From the NCBI RefSeq assembly GCF_000230555.1, contig NC_016078.1, positions 248,001 through 312,000 on the forward strand: 64,000 bases of DNA, written 5' to 3'. This stretch comes from Pelagibacterium halotolerans B2. Its GTDB lineage: Bacteria > Pseudomonadota > Alphaproteobacteria > Rhizobiales > Devosiaceae. Positions within the stretch are counted from its first letter, which is position 1. Each line of letters starts with the position of its first letter. A model generated the notes under the pieces. The model saw only the letters and a program-made list of their open reading frames with translations, was not told the origin of the DNA and made no database searches. Below are positions 25,335-33,349 of this stretch, piece after piece. The translations under genes were made by a program, and so were the position numbers.

Positions 25335-25784
25335 ATGCGCACCGACAACCGGCTCTCCCGCATGCTCCATGTCCTTGTGCACATGAGCAATCAGAAGGGC
25401 GCCGCTACATCAGAAACCATAGCCAAAATGCTCTCGACCAATCCAGTGGTCGTGCGCCGCACCATGGCCGGCCTGCGCGAGGCGGGCTATGTGACCTCGT
25501 CCAAGGGCCACAATGGCGGCTGGGAACTGGCGACGCCGCTTGAAAAGATCACGATGGCCGATATCTACCGTGCGCTGGGTTCGCCCGAAATGTTCGCGCT
25601 GGGCCTTGCCAATGACGATCCGAAATGCCTGATCGAAAAGGCCGTCAACGCCCGCATAGGCGAAACCCTTGCCGCCGCCGAAGCCATGATCGTCGAGCAA
25701 TTCGGATCGATGACCCTGGCCGAGATCCGCGACGATTTCGAAAAAGGCATGGCCGCTCTTGCGCACGCCGAGCGTTGCGGCTGA
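25335..25784 (+). CDS. Rrf2 family transcriptional regulator
   Basis: A 149-residue Rrf2 protein: an N-terminal winged helix (RLSRMLHVLVHMSNQKGAA; SETIAKMLSTNPVVVRRTMA; YVTSSKGHNGGWELA) and a C-terminal dimerisation helix. Only one Cys is near the usual cluster loop (DDPKCLIEK) instead of the three cysteines of IscR/NsrR, so it probably does not bind an Fe-S cluster and is closer to YwnA-type regulators. It is divergent from the methyltransferase gene, its most likely target. The start at 25335 is at the family N-terminus; the frame is open far upstream on the plus strand. Confidence 0.86.
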   Translation: MRTDNRLSRMLHVLVHMSNQKGAATSETIAKMLSTNPVVVRRTMAGLREAGYVTSSKGHNGGWELATPLEKITMADIYRALGSPEMFALGLANDDPKCLIEKAVNARIGETLAAAEAMIVEQFGSMTLAEIRDDFEKGMAALAHAERCG

Positions 25785-25819
25785 GACAGCGGGACGCTGG
25801 ATAGTCTTTTTGCGCGACC

Positions 25820-25862
25820 TCCCTTCGCTTCTCCGGCGAAAGCCGGAGCCCATCAGAGGCCC
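25820..25862. repeat. Intergenic palindromic repeat
   Basis: A CTCCGGCGAAAGCCGGAG hairpin followed by CCCATCAG, the same class as at 6480. It lies just before the IS element. Confidence 0.65.
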
Positions 25863-25888
25863 GCACCCCCCTTAGGCTGAATCGACAT

Positions 25889-26257
25889 TCATCGCATCCA
25901 GAGCAGAGCGGCTGCGATCTGCAGGAAGCCGAGGAAGTGGGCTGCGCGCCGGTCGAAGCGTGTGGCGATGCGGCGGAAGTGCTTTAGCTTGTTGAAGCAT
26001 CGCTCGACGGTGTTTCGCATCTTGTAGGCTTCGAAGTCGTAGACGATGAGCTGTTTTCGGGTCGGGTTGCACGGGATCACCGCCTCGGCCCCCATCGCCG
26101 CGACCATCGCTCTGATGGCGTTGGAGTCGTAGGCTTTGTCGGCCAGAACACGGCGCGGCGACAGACCTCCGAGAAGCGCCGGGGCGAGCGGCGCGTCACC
26201 GCGCTGGCCCGGCGTCAGGATCAGCTTTAGCGGACGGCCCAGAGCGTCGACCGCCAT
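25889..26257 (-). CDS. IS5-family transposase, second frame (orfB)
   Basis: The C-terminal half of the transposase. The frame is open upstream to the slippery run at 26305-26315 and carries GRSRGGLTTKIHMAVDALGR, the second catalytic Asp in VLADKAYDSNAIR and the catalytic Glu in YKMRNTVERCFNKLKHFRR. It ends in HFLGFLQIAAALLWMR. It is most likely made only as a fusion with orfA by a -1 frameshift, so the ATG at 26257 need not be used. Confidence 0.88.
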   Translation of the reverse strand: MAVDALGRPLKLILTPGQRGDAPLAPALLGGLSPRRVLADKAYDSNAIRAMVAAMGAEAVIPCNPTRKQLIVYDFEAYKMRNTVERCFNKLKHFRRIATRFDRRAAHFLGFLQIAAALLWMR

Positions 26258-26271
26258 GTGGATCTTGGTGG

Positions 26272-26658
26272 TCAGTCCTCCTCGGGAACGCCCCAGAGCC
26301 TGGTCCCCCCTTTTTGGCCGCCGCCCTTGCCGGTGGCCGCCTGCTGGTGAGCGCGCACAAGGCTGGAGTCCAGGCTGACATACTCATTGTCCGGATCACG
26401 GATCAGATGCGTGAACACGCGCTCCCACACGCCGGCCTTGGCCCAGCGGGTGAACCTCTTGTGGACCGTCTTCCACTTGCCGTACCGCTCGGGAAGATCG
26501 TGCCAGTGCGCCCCGGATCGCAAAACCCAAAGCACGCCGTTCACGAAGGTCAGGTTGTCAGCGCCCGATCGCCCCGGATCGCCGGGCTTGCCAGGAAGCA
26601 AGTCCTTGATCCGGTCCCACTGCTCGGGGCTCAGTTCGTAGCGCTTCGGTCGCGACAT
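26272..26658 (-). CDS. IS5-family transposase, first frame (orfA)
   Basis: A 128-residue N-terminal half: a DUF4096-type domain (MSRPKRYELSPEQWDRIKDL, VLWVLRSGAHWHDLPERYGK, FTRWAKAGVWERVF) and the first catalytic Asp in YVSLDSSLVRAHQQA. The minus-strand run AAAAAGGGGGG (26315-26305) precedes the orfA stop by about 30 bp, and orfB lies in the -1 frame from there, so the intact DDE triad is assembled by frameshifting. Confidence 0.88.
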   Translation of the reverse strand: MSRPKRYELSPEQWDRIKDLLPGKPGDPGRSGADNLTFVNGVLWVLRSGAHWHDLPERYGKWKTVHKRFTRWAKAGVWERVFTHLIRDPDNEYVSLDSSLVRAHQQAATGKGGGQKGGTRLWGVPEED

Positions 26659-26741
26659 GGCGGGGCTCCAGAAAACGAATCTGGAGCCCTATGAATCATA
26701 CGTCGCCTGCCTTCGTGAACCCCTGAATGTCGATTGACCCT

Positions 26742-26846
26742 AGAGCGTGTCTAGCAAAAGTGGAAACGGTTTTGCGGTTCGGACACGCGATAAAACAAAG
26801 GCTTAGAGCCAAGGATTTGATTCAATCAAATCCTGGACGGCTCTAA
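26742..26846. repeat. Dispersed ~100-bp palindromic element, copy 2
   Basis: AGAGCGTGTCTAGCAAAAGTGG, AAACGGTTTTGCGGTTCGGA, CACGCGATAAAACAAAGG and a terminal GATTTGATT/AATCAAATC stem. It is nearly identical to the reverse complement of 15529-15630. The IS element ends at its left edge. A short CCCGGACTGGATCCGGGA hairpin follows at about 26936. Confidence 0.85.
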
Positions 26847-26977
26847 TGGCGTGGCAAGGCCGCAGGGTTCCCGATTGCGCCGGTAACAGCGATGGCGTGA
26901 GGGGCCACTATATTGCCTTTGTCACGACCGTCATCCCGGACTGGATCCGGGAGCCGGTAACCGGCAGCACCGGCGGG

Positions 26978-27868
26978 TTATCTATCCGACTTGCCCACTC
27001 TTTGCTTCTCCGGTCCCGCCTTCCGCCTGTCGGCCAGCGCCACGGTCAGAGCCATGGCCAGCGTCATGGTCGCGCTCATCGAGCGGAAGCCTTCGAAATC
27101 GGCCTCCGCCACCTCGAACCAGGCTTCGGCCTGCGAGGCGAGGGGGGAAAAGATCGAGTCGGTGATGGCCACCACCTTGGCGCCCGCCTCGCGCACTTGC
27201 GTCGTCAGGGCCACCGTTTCGCTGGCATAGGGCGTAAAGCTGATGGCGATGGCGGCATCCTTGCCGCTGGCGAAATTGGCCTGTTCGGCGGCCAGCCCGG
27301 CCACCGCATCGATAAGAATGGTGCGAATGCCCAGCTTGCCCATGGCATAGGCCATGTAGGAGGTCACGGGAAACGAGCGCCGCAGCCCGATCAGATAGAC
27401 CGTTTCGGCGTCCTGGAGGGCGTCCAGCGCCCGCTCGAACACCGCCGGGTCGTGCCGCGAGGTCAGCGCCGATATCGAGTGCAGCGAGGCTTCGGCAAAT
27501 CCCTCGAGGATCATGGAGGGGCGCGGTGAGCCTTCCCCGTGCTCGCGCAATTGTGCCATGCGCTCGTCATAGCCGAGCACCTGGTCGCGCAGCCGCGAGC
27601 GAAACACTTCCTGAAGGTCCGAAAATCCCTGATAGCCCAGCGCCTGGGAAAACCGCACAAGCGTCGAGGGCTGGACATGGGCCTTGGCGGCGATCGAGGC
27701 CGCCGTGCCGAAGGCGATCTCGTCGGGATTGTTGAGCGCGTACTGGGCCACCTGGGTGAGCCGGCGTGGCAATTCTTCCCAGCGCGCCAGAACCCTCTCG
27801 CGCAGCGCGCCGAAATCGCGCGGCACCTCTATCTGTTCGGTGCTGTCCATGCCTTTTGAGCGCCCCAT
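26978..27868 (-). CDS. iolR: RpiR/MurR family transcriptional regulator, probable IolR
   Basis: A 296-residue RpiR-family protein. The N-terminal HTH_6 domain (about residues 18-95; LTQVAQYALNNPDEIAFGTA, AKAHVQPSTLVRFSQALGYQ) is followed by a SIS sugar-phosphate-binding domain at about 130-265 (VYLIGLRRSFPVTSYMAYAM, AIAISFTPYASETVALT, VVAITDSIFSPLA). It is divergent from a sugar ABC importer, with a GGAA-N6-TTCC palindrome between them that also occurs at iolC/iolG. In Sinorhizobium the RpiR-family IolR binds this format and responds to an inositol intermediate. Identity as IolR is therefore likely but inferred from context. Confidence 0.82.
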   Translation of the reverse strand: MGRSKGMDSTEQIEVPRDFGALRERVLARWEELPRRLTQVAQYALNNPDEIAFGTAASIAAKAHVQPSTLVRFSQALGYQGFSDLQEVFRSRLRDQVLGYDERMAQLREHGEGSPRPSMILEGFAEASLHSISALTSRHDPAVFERALDALQDAETVYLIGLRRSFPVTSYMAYAMGKLGIRTILIDAVAGLAAEQANFASGKDAAIAISFTPYASETVALTTQVREAGAKVVAITDSIFSPLASQAEAWFEVAEADFEGFRSMSATMTLAMALTVALADRRKAGPEKQRVGKSDR

Positions 27869-28035
27869 GATCCGTTTCTCCTGACCTTATCCCCGCCGGG
27901 CCCGTTCCATCTACACTCGCCCCTCACTTGTCCCCGGCATTCGCGCCGCAGCGTTTTTCGCGCGCCGAACGCACAAGAACTGCTTTTTTTCACATCGCCG
28001 ACCCCGTTTTTCGCGTCATGCGCCGCGATTGGGTC

Positions 28036-28064
28036 TTGACGTATCCTGCACGAAATGGAATAAA
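28036..28064 (+). promoter_or_regulatory. Promoter of the inositol/sugar ABC importer operon
   Basis: TTGACG (28036-28041), 17-bp spacer, AATAAA (28059-28064). The candidate IolR site overlaps the -10 hexamer, as expected for repression. Confidence 0.5.
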
Positions 28065-28070
28065 CATTCC
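28057..28070. promoter_or_regulatory. Candidate IolR operator upstream of the ABC importer
   Basis: GGAATAAACATTCC, a GGAA-N6-TTCC palindrome of the same format as 22309-22322. It lies 63 bp upstream of the ATPase start, in the region shared with the divergent RpiR-type regulator gene. Confidence 0.72.
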
Positions 28071-28132
28071 ACAAATATAAATGAGTGCATCAAGCATTCT
28101 ATTTTGTGGCTGCAGGAGGAGGGGAGAGGGAG

Positions 28133-28918
28133 ATGGCCGAAACCGGCACGGCACTTCTCGAAGCGCGCGGCATCGCCAAATATTTCGGCGCCATCACCGC
28201 GCTGGACGACGTCAATTTCCACGTCGATCACGGCGAGGTGCTGGGGGTCGTGGGAGACAATGGCGCGGGCAAATCCACGCTGATGAAAATCCTCTCCGGC
28301 CTCTACCAGCCCTCGAAAGGCGAGCTGATTTTCGATGGCCGCCCGGTCCATTTTTCCAGCCCCAAGGACGCCCGCGGCAAGGGCATCGAGATGGTCTATC
28401 AGGACTTCGCGCTGGCCGGGAACATGCCCATTTACGAGAACATCTATATGGGCCGCGAGCCGGGCAGAAGGCTCGGCCCCCTCACCATCATCGATCACAA
28501 AAAGGCCCGCGAGATGGCCCAGTCCCATCTCGACAACCTCCACATCCACGTCAAATCGGTGTCCCAGAACACCGAGGATCTTTCGGGCGGTCAGCGCCAG
28601 GCGGTCGCCATCGCCCGCGCCACCGCGTTCGACGCCCAACTCGTCATCATGGACGAACCGACAGCCGCCCTTGCCATCAAGGAAGTCGGCAAGGTGCTCG
28701 ACCTCATAAAACGGCTGAAAGATCATGGCGTTGCGGTGATCGTCATCTCGCACCGCATGGACGATATCTTCTATTGCTGCGACCGGGTCATGGCCCTCTA
28801 CCAGGGTGCCAATTTTGCCGAGAGCCAATTGAAGGACACCTCCCGAAACGAAGTCATCGGCTGGATCATGGGCACCAAGGGGCACACCGAATCCCTGGCC
28901 CATGACAGGCTGAACTAG
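28133..28918 (+). CDS. Sugar (probable myo-inositol) ABC transporter, ATP-binding protein
   Basis: A 261-residue single-domain ATPase of the FrcA type, not the double-domain RbsA type. Walker A is GDNGAGKST, the signature LSGGQRQ, Walker B LVIMDEPTAAL and the H-loop VIVISHRMDDI. The start at 28133 follows a strong GGAGGAGGGGAGAGGG ribosome-binding site; the in-frame ATG at 28085 would overlap it. It is the first gene of an ATPase-permease-binding-protein operon. The adjacent RpiR regulator and IolR-like operator point to myo-inositol (compare IatA) as the likely substrate, but the sequence alone fixes only a carbohydrate importer. Confidence 0.88.
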   Translation: MAETGTALLEARGIAKYFGAITALDDVNFHVDHGEVLGVVGDNGAGKSTLMKILSGLYQPSKGELIFDGRPVHFSSPKDARGKGIEMVYQDFALAGNMPIYENIYMGREPGRRLGPLTIIDHKKAREMAQSHLDNLHIHVKSVSQNTEDLSGGQRQAVAIARATAFDAQLVIMDEPTAALAIKEVGKVLDLIKRLKDHGVAVIVISHRMDDIFYCCDRVMALYQGANFAESQLKDTSRNEVIGWIMGTKGHTESLAHDRLN

Positions 28919-28931
28919 GGGAGGGCGGCCC

Positions 28932-29915
28932 ATGTTCTACAACCCCAGGCTCTCGAAATTCCTCGAAACCTACGGCATCGTTCTCGTCGTCATCGTGATG
29001 ATGGCGGTCATCGCCCTCTCGCGCCCCGAAGTGTTTCTAACGCCCCAGAATCTCACCAATATTTTGAAGCAGAACGCCACTCTCGCGCTGGTCGCTTTGG
29101 GCATGTTCGTGGTCATCGTCACAGCCGGGATCGACCTTTCGGTCGGCTCGACAATGGCCCTTTCCATGGTCACTCTGGCGCTGGCCAGCCGCATGGGCCT
29201 GCCCTGGCCGGTGGTGCTCATGGTCGGTCCGTTGGTCGGTATCGCGGTGGGTGTGGTCAACGGGGTGGGACTGACATGGCTCAAATTACCCCATCCCTTC
29301 ATCATGACCCTCGGGACCCTCAACGCGGTGCGCGGCATCGCTTATCTGGTAACCGACGGCGCCCCGATTTCCGGCCTTCAGGACGAGGTTCGTTACCTTG
29401 GGCAGGCCTATTACGATCTGGGCATCTTCGCTCCGCCCGCCGGCATTCCCGCCAGCCTGATCGTTGTCGCGGTCTGCGCGATAGGCCTGTGGTTCTTTCT
29501 CGAAAAAACCAGCACCGGGCGCCACATCTACGCCATTGGCGGCAATCCCCAGGCTGCTCGCGTATCGGGCGTCAATGTCGATAAGGTTCTGGTCCTGGTT
29601 TACGTCATTTCCGGCTTCATGGCCGGGCTGGGCGGGCTGTTATTGGCCGGGCGCACGGATTCGGGCTTTCCCAATGCCGGTCTGATGCTCGAACTCGATG
29701 CCATCGCGGCGGTCATCATCGGCGGCGCCTCGTTCTTCGGCGGGCGCGGCACGGTGCTCGGCGTTCTGGCCGGCGTGCTCATCATGGGTCTGCTGCGCAA
29801 CGGGCTCAATATCAACAATGTCAGCTCCTTCTGGCAGATGGTGCTGATCGGCGTCGTCATCATCTTCGCGGTCTGGATCGACGTGATCCGCCGCAGGGCG
29901 TCGGTCAGACGATAG
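28932..29915 (+). CDS. Sugar (probable myo-inositol) ABC transporter, permease
   Basis: A 327-residue inner-membrane permease of the RbsC/FrcC family with eight or more hydrophobic segments. Hallmarks are NILKQNATLALVALGMFVVI, TAGIDLSVGSTMALSMV, HPFIMTLGTLNAVRGIAYL, YAIGGNPQAARVSGVNVDKV and AVIIGGASFFGGRGTVLGVL. It lies 13 bp after the ATPase gene behind a GGGGAGGGCGG ribosome-binding site. As a homodimer it would form the channel for the binding protein encoded next. Confidence 0.9.
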   Translation: MFYNPRLSKFLETYGIVLVVIVMMAVIALSRPEVFLTPQNLTNILKQNATLALVALGMFVVIVTAGIDLSVGSTMALSMVTLALASRMGLPWPVVLMVGPLVGIAVGVVNGVGLTWLKLPHPFIMTLGTLNAVRGIAYLVTDGAPISGLQDEVRYLGQAYYDLGIFAPPAGIPASLIVVAVCAIGLWFFLEKTSTGRHIYAIGGNPQAARVSGVNVDKVLVLVYVISGFMAGLGGLLLAGRTDSGFPNAGLMLELDAIAAVIIGGASFFGGRGTVLGVLAGVLIMGLLRNGLNINNVSSFWQMVLIGVVIIFAVWIDVIRRRASVRR

Positions 29916-29996
29916 GGTTTACGGCCGGCCCGGTGCGCTCCAGCCGGACCGGTCGACGATCAAACGGAGACTGGTCGAAAAGGGAGGACCACGAAA

Positions 29997-30899
29997 ATGA
30001 AAGCAGTGCTTCTGGCATCCATAGCGCTCGGCGCCATGACCGTCGGCGCTCATGCGCAAACCTATGTTCTCGGTATGAAAGGCCCTGGTGCGGGCAATCC
30101 GTTCTGGGCCGCCGTTGAGGCCGGTGCCATGGCGGCCGGGGAGGAGCATGGCGTCGAGGTGATCGTCGTCGCCCCGCCCCAGGAATCCGACGTTCAGGCC
30201 CAGATCAACCAGATCGAGGATCTGATCGCCCAGGGTGTCGACGGGATCGCGCTGGCTCCAACCGATCCCAATGCGCTCGCCCCGGTGGTCGATTCCGCCA
30301 TCGCGCAGGGCATTCCGGTGGTGTTCGTCGATACCCGCGGCACCAATGAGGGCGTCTCCTTCATCGGCACCAACAACGAGGTTGGGGCAGCGCTTGCGGC
30401 CCAATACATGTGCGAAAACCTCGAGGAAGGTGCCGACGTCGCCATCCTGCAGGGCCTCATCAGCCAGTCCACCGGCCAGGCCCGCGCCCAGGGCGCCCAT
30501 GACGGCCTGACCGAATGCGGCCTCAACATCGTCGCCGAACAGCCCGCCAACTGGGATCGCGCCATGGGTCTTTCGGTCACCGAAACCATCCTGGCCGGTA
30601 ATCCCAACATCAAGGGGATTTTCGCCTCGAACGACAACATGGCGCTCGGCGCTGTCGAGGCGCTCAAACAGGCCGCCATGCTCGAAAGCGTCATGGTGGT
30701 GGGCTTTGACGCCAATCCCGACGCCGCCAATTCCATTGTCGCCGGCGAAATGACGGCCTCGATCGCTCAGGCGCCCGAGAACATGGGCCGGTTCGGCATC
30801 GAGTCCCTTATTGCCCTGGGCAATGGGGAAACCATTGAGGAATGGGTCGATACCGGCACTGTTCTGGTCGATGCGTCCAACGCCGCAGAATACCAGTAA
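29997..30899 (+). CDS. Sugar (probable myo-inositol) ABC transporter, substrate-binding protein
   Basis: A 300-residue periplasmic binding protein of the ribose/inositol class (type I fold). A signal peptide (MKAVLLASIALGAMTVGAHA) precedes YVLGMKGPGAGNPFWAAVEA, QINQIEDLIAQGVDGIALAP, VVFVDTRGTNEGVSFIGTNN, KGIFASNDNMALGAVEALKQ and MVVGFDANPDAANSIVAGEM. The IbpA/IolT-like context is inferred from the adjacent iolR-like gene. It is the third gene of the importer operon, and three hairpins follow its stop. Confidence 0.9.
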   Translation: MKAVLLASIALGAMTVGAHAQTYVLGMKGPGAGNPFWAAVEAGAMAAGEEHGVEVIVVAPPQESDVQAQINQIEDLIAQGVDGIALAPTDPNALAPVVDSAIAQGIPVVFVDTRGTNEGVSFIGTNNEVGAALAAQYMCENLEEGADVAILQGLISQSTGQARAQGAHDGLTECGLNIVAEQPANWDRAMGLSVTETILAGNPNIKGIFASNDNMALGAVEALKQAAMLESVMVVGFDANPDAANSIVAGEMTASIAQAPENMGRFGIESLIALGNGETIEEWVDTGTVLVDASNAAEYQ

Positions 30900-30934
30900 T
30901 CGGGCCATAAAAGGCGCCCGACTGTGACAAAAGA

Positions 30935-30964
30935 AAAACGGCGCGACAGAAATCGCGCCGTTTT
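30935..30964. terminator. Intrinsic terminator after the ABC importer operon
   Basis: AAAACGGCGCGA-CAGAAA-TCGCGCCGTTTT: 12 paired bases and a T-run in both directions, 35 bp past the binding-protein stop. A further 8-bp hairpin CCTTCGCG-AGAG-CGCGAAGG follows at 31013-31032. Confidence 0.88.
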
Positions 30965-31046
30965 GTAGCCATTATCCTTGAAACTTGCCCGCCAAGGCGC
31001 GTATTCTGACTTCCTTCGCGAGAGCGCGAAGGGCAAGAGCAACCTC

Positions 31047-31088
31047 CGGCGGTAATATGGGTTTCCCATATTCCGCCGTCTTTTTTTT
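31047..31088 (+). terminator. Second, stronger terminator before the Gfo/Idh/MocA gene
   Basis: CGGCGG-T-AATATGGG paired with CCCATATT-CCGCCG around a TTT loop, followed by TC and eight T residues. With the terminator at 30935 it isolates the importer operon from the next dehydrogenase. Confidence 0.88.
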
Positions 31089-31123
31089 GTGCATCTGCGA
31101 TCCGCGTTAAATGGGTCCCGCTG

Positions 31124-32284
31124 GTGCGGTTCGCAAGCCTGGTGGACCAGATTATTTTAGGGCTGTCTGTCATTACATCACTCGGCGTCGGCCTCATTGG
31201 AACCGGCTATATGGGCAAGTGCCACGCGCTGGCCTGGAACGCCGTCGCACCGGTCTTCGGGGACATAGAGCGCCCGCGCCTCGTCCATCTCGCCGAAGCC
31301 AATGCCGATCTCGCGGCAAAACAGGCCAAAGCGCTCGGGTTCGGCAAATCGACAGGCGACTGGCGCGAGTTGATCGCCGACCCCGAAGTCGACGTGGTCT
31401 CGATAACCACCCCCAATGCCTTCCATCCAGAAATGGCCATCGCCGCGCTTGAGGCCGGCAAGCATGTCTGGTGCGAAAAGCCTATGGCACCGGCCTTTGC
31501 CGATGCGGAGCGTATGGCCCAAGCGGCGCGGATCTCCGGTCGCGTGGCCGTGCTGGGCTACAATTACATCCAGAACCCGCTCATCCGCCATATCGGCAAG
31601 CTGCTGGCCGAAAGCGCTATCGGCAAGGTCCATTCGGTGCGTGTGGAAATGGACGAGGATTTCATGGCCGATCCCGCCGCGCTGTTTTACTGGAAGAGCG
31701 AAGCCAGCTCCGGCTATGGCGCGCTCGACGATTTCGGCGTCCATCCGCTTTCGATCCTTTCAACGCTGCTTGGGCCTGCCCAACAGGTCATGGCCGATCT
31801 CGCCAAACCCTTTCCCACCCGCCCCACCCAGGACGGCAAGGACCGCGAGGTCGAAACTTTCGATATCGCCAATATTCTTGTGCGCTTTGCCGATGGTGTC
31901 TCGGGCGCCATCCAGCTCTCCCGCTCCGCCTGGGGCCGCAAGGGCCGCATCGCCATTCAGATATTCGGGTCCCAAGGCACCATTGCCTACGATCAGGAGC
32001 GTATGAACGAACTCCAGATTTTCGCCCGCGAGGGCAGGGCCAGCGAACAGGGGTTTCGCACCATCCTGACCGCCCCCATTCATCCGCCCTACGACAAATT
32101 CCTCCCCGCGCCCGGCCATGGGCTAGGGTTCAACGAACTCAAAATCATCGAAGCCCGGGAAGTGATGCGCGCCATTTCAGGAGAGACGGCGCACATCATC
32201 GATTTCCAACAGGGGCTGGTCATCGAAAAGACCGTACATGCCATCGCGCACAGCCATCGCGATGGCTGCTGGGTACGACTTTAA
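31124..32284 (+). CDS. Gfo/Idh/MocA family oxidoreductase
   Basis: A 386-residue NAD(P)-dependent dehydrogenase. The Rossmann motif VGLIGTGYMGKCHALAWNAV, the catalytic lysine in HVWCEKPMAPAFADA and YGALDDFGVHPLSILSTLLG place it among sugar/inositol dehydrogenases. It is longer than iolG and distinct from it. The start is uncertain: 31124 is a GTG, an in-frame GTG lies at 31142, and homologs should begin close to SLGVGLIGTGYMG at about 31178. Placement after the importer suggests another inositol stereoisomer or a related sugar as substrate, which is inference. Its stop overlaps the convergent ribN gene by 4 bp. Confidence 0.85.
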   Translation: MRFASLVDQIILGLSVITSLGVGLIGTGYMGKCHALAWNAVAPVFGDIERPRLVHLAEANADLAAKQAKALGFGKSTGDWRELIADPEVDVVSITTPNAFHPEMAIAALEAGKHVWCEKPMAPAFADAERMAQAARISGRVAVLGYNYIQNPLIRHIGKLLAESAIGKVHSVRVEMDEDFMADPAALFYWKSEASSGYGALDDFGVHPLSILSTLLGPAQQVMADLAKPFPTRPTQDGKDREVETFDIANILVRFADGVSGAIQLSRSAWGRKGRIAIQIFGSQGTIAYDQERMNELQIFAREGRASEQGFRTILTAPIHPPYDKFLPAPGHGLGFNELKIIEAREVMRAISGETAHIIDFQQGLVIEKTVHAIAHSHRDGCWVRL

Positions 32285-33246
32285 GCCATTTGCAGCCGGC
32301 CTGGTGTTGCCCGGCGCTCGCTCCACAAAATAAAGCTCGACGCGCCAAGGATCAAAAGCGCGCCCGGCCAGAACCATATCGCCGGCACCTGCGAGAGCAC
32401 GACCCAGCCCAACAGCGTATTGAGCGGCAGTTTGAGATCGTCGAACGGCTGCAGATAGGTGGCGTCGGCCACCTTGTAGGCAAAACTCAGGAAATACTGC
32501 GCCCCGGCCGTCACAAGCCCCAAGAGCACGATCAGCATCAACGGATCGCCCAACGGAAGTTGGAAATCGAACCCTGTCGCCAGTCCTGCCGGCAACGCAC
32601 CCGTCGGCAGCACCGCAACGGCGATGCCGACAAGCAACCCGATCAGGAAGTGATTGGGCGTAATCAGCACCAGCATGTAAAGCGTGAGCGATTCAGGCTC
32701 TTCGTCGCGGCTGAGATAGCGCGTGATCACCGAAACCGAACCCCAGCACAGCGCCGCGAGAACGGGCAAAAGCGAGGCGAGAGTGAATTGCTCGGTGCCG
32801 ATCTGTGACACCATGACGGCCCCGACAAAGCCGGTGATCGTCGCCCCCAGCCGCTGCACGGTCAGCCGCTCGCCCAGAAACAGCGTTGCCCCGATAAGGA
32901 TGAAGAACGGCCCGGTCATCGACAGCGCCACCATCTGCCAGACCGGCACGCCGAGCGCGAACCCGAAGGCAAAGAACTGCACGCCGAGCGCCGAAAGAAG
33001 CGCCCGGGTCTCGTGCCAATAGGGGTGGCGCGTGCGCAGCTTTGATATCCCGATCCGCTGGATTAGCGGCAGCGCGAAAAGCGTCGCGATGACATATTGC
33101 CAGAACACAACGGCAGTGGAGGGCACGCCCATCTGGTAGGTGATGATCGGGGTCAGAATGTTGGTAATGGCAAAAGTAATGCCGGCCCCGACCATGAATG
33201 CGGCGCCCAGAACGGGTGCGTGGGGCAGGGAGGAAATCTGGCTCAT
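32281..33246 (-). CDS. ribN: EamA/DMT family transporter, probable riboflavin importer RibN
   Basis: A 321-residue membrane protein with about ten helices in two EamA repeats (VGAGITFAITNILTPIITYQ; VVFWQYVIATLFALPLIQRI; LVTAGAQYFLSFAYKVADAT; YLQPFDDLKLPLNTLLGWVV). An FMN riboswitch lies in its 5' leader, which identifies it as RibN, the riboflavin uptake protein of rhizobia; EamA proteins without this context would be of unknown substrate. High FMN would shut off expression. The leader between the riboswitch and the start is about 100 bp. Confidence 0.88.
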   Translation of the reverse strand: MSQISSLPHAPVLGAAFMVGAGITFAITNILTPIITYQMGVPSTAVVFWQYVIATLFALPLIQRIGISKLRTRHPYWHETRALLSALGVQFFAFGFALGVPVWQMVALSMTGPFFILIGATLFLGERLTVQRLGATITGFVGAVMVSQIGTEQFTLASLLPVLAALCWGSVSVITRYLSRDEEPESLTLYMLVLITPNHFLIGLLVGIAVAVLPTGALPAGLATGFDFQLPLGDPLMLIVLLGLVTAGAQYFLSFAYKVADATYLQPFDDLKLPLNTLLGWVVLSQVPAIWFWPGALLILGASSFILWSERRATPGRLQMA

Positions 33247-33349
33247 CTGTCGTCCTTTCCGTAACCAGTTTCCTCAGGGTTACGGGAGACGACACCATGA
33301 GCGCCCCGCATCCCTTCGAGGATAACGGCACGCGACAGGGCGCAATTCC

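Larger units (their letters stand above)
25875..26740 (-). mobile_element. IS5-family insertion sequence (IS427-like group), apparently intact
   Basis: An 866-bp element with 17-bp terminal inverted repeats: GGCTGAATCGACATTCA at the left and, read inward, GGGTCAATCGACATTCA at the right (15 of 17 match). It is flanked by a TA target duplication (25873-25874 and 26741-26742). It encodes one DDE transposase in two overlapping frames joined by a -1 slip. Length, two-frame organisation and TA target fit the IS427 group. The right end abuts a ~100-bp palindromic element. Confidence 0.9.

Noticed and set aside
25889..26658. Two transposase frames considered as a frameshifted pseudogene
   Set aside because: The A5G6 slippery run, the -1 relation and intact ends match the programmed frameshift of IS427-type elements.
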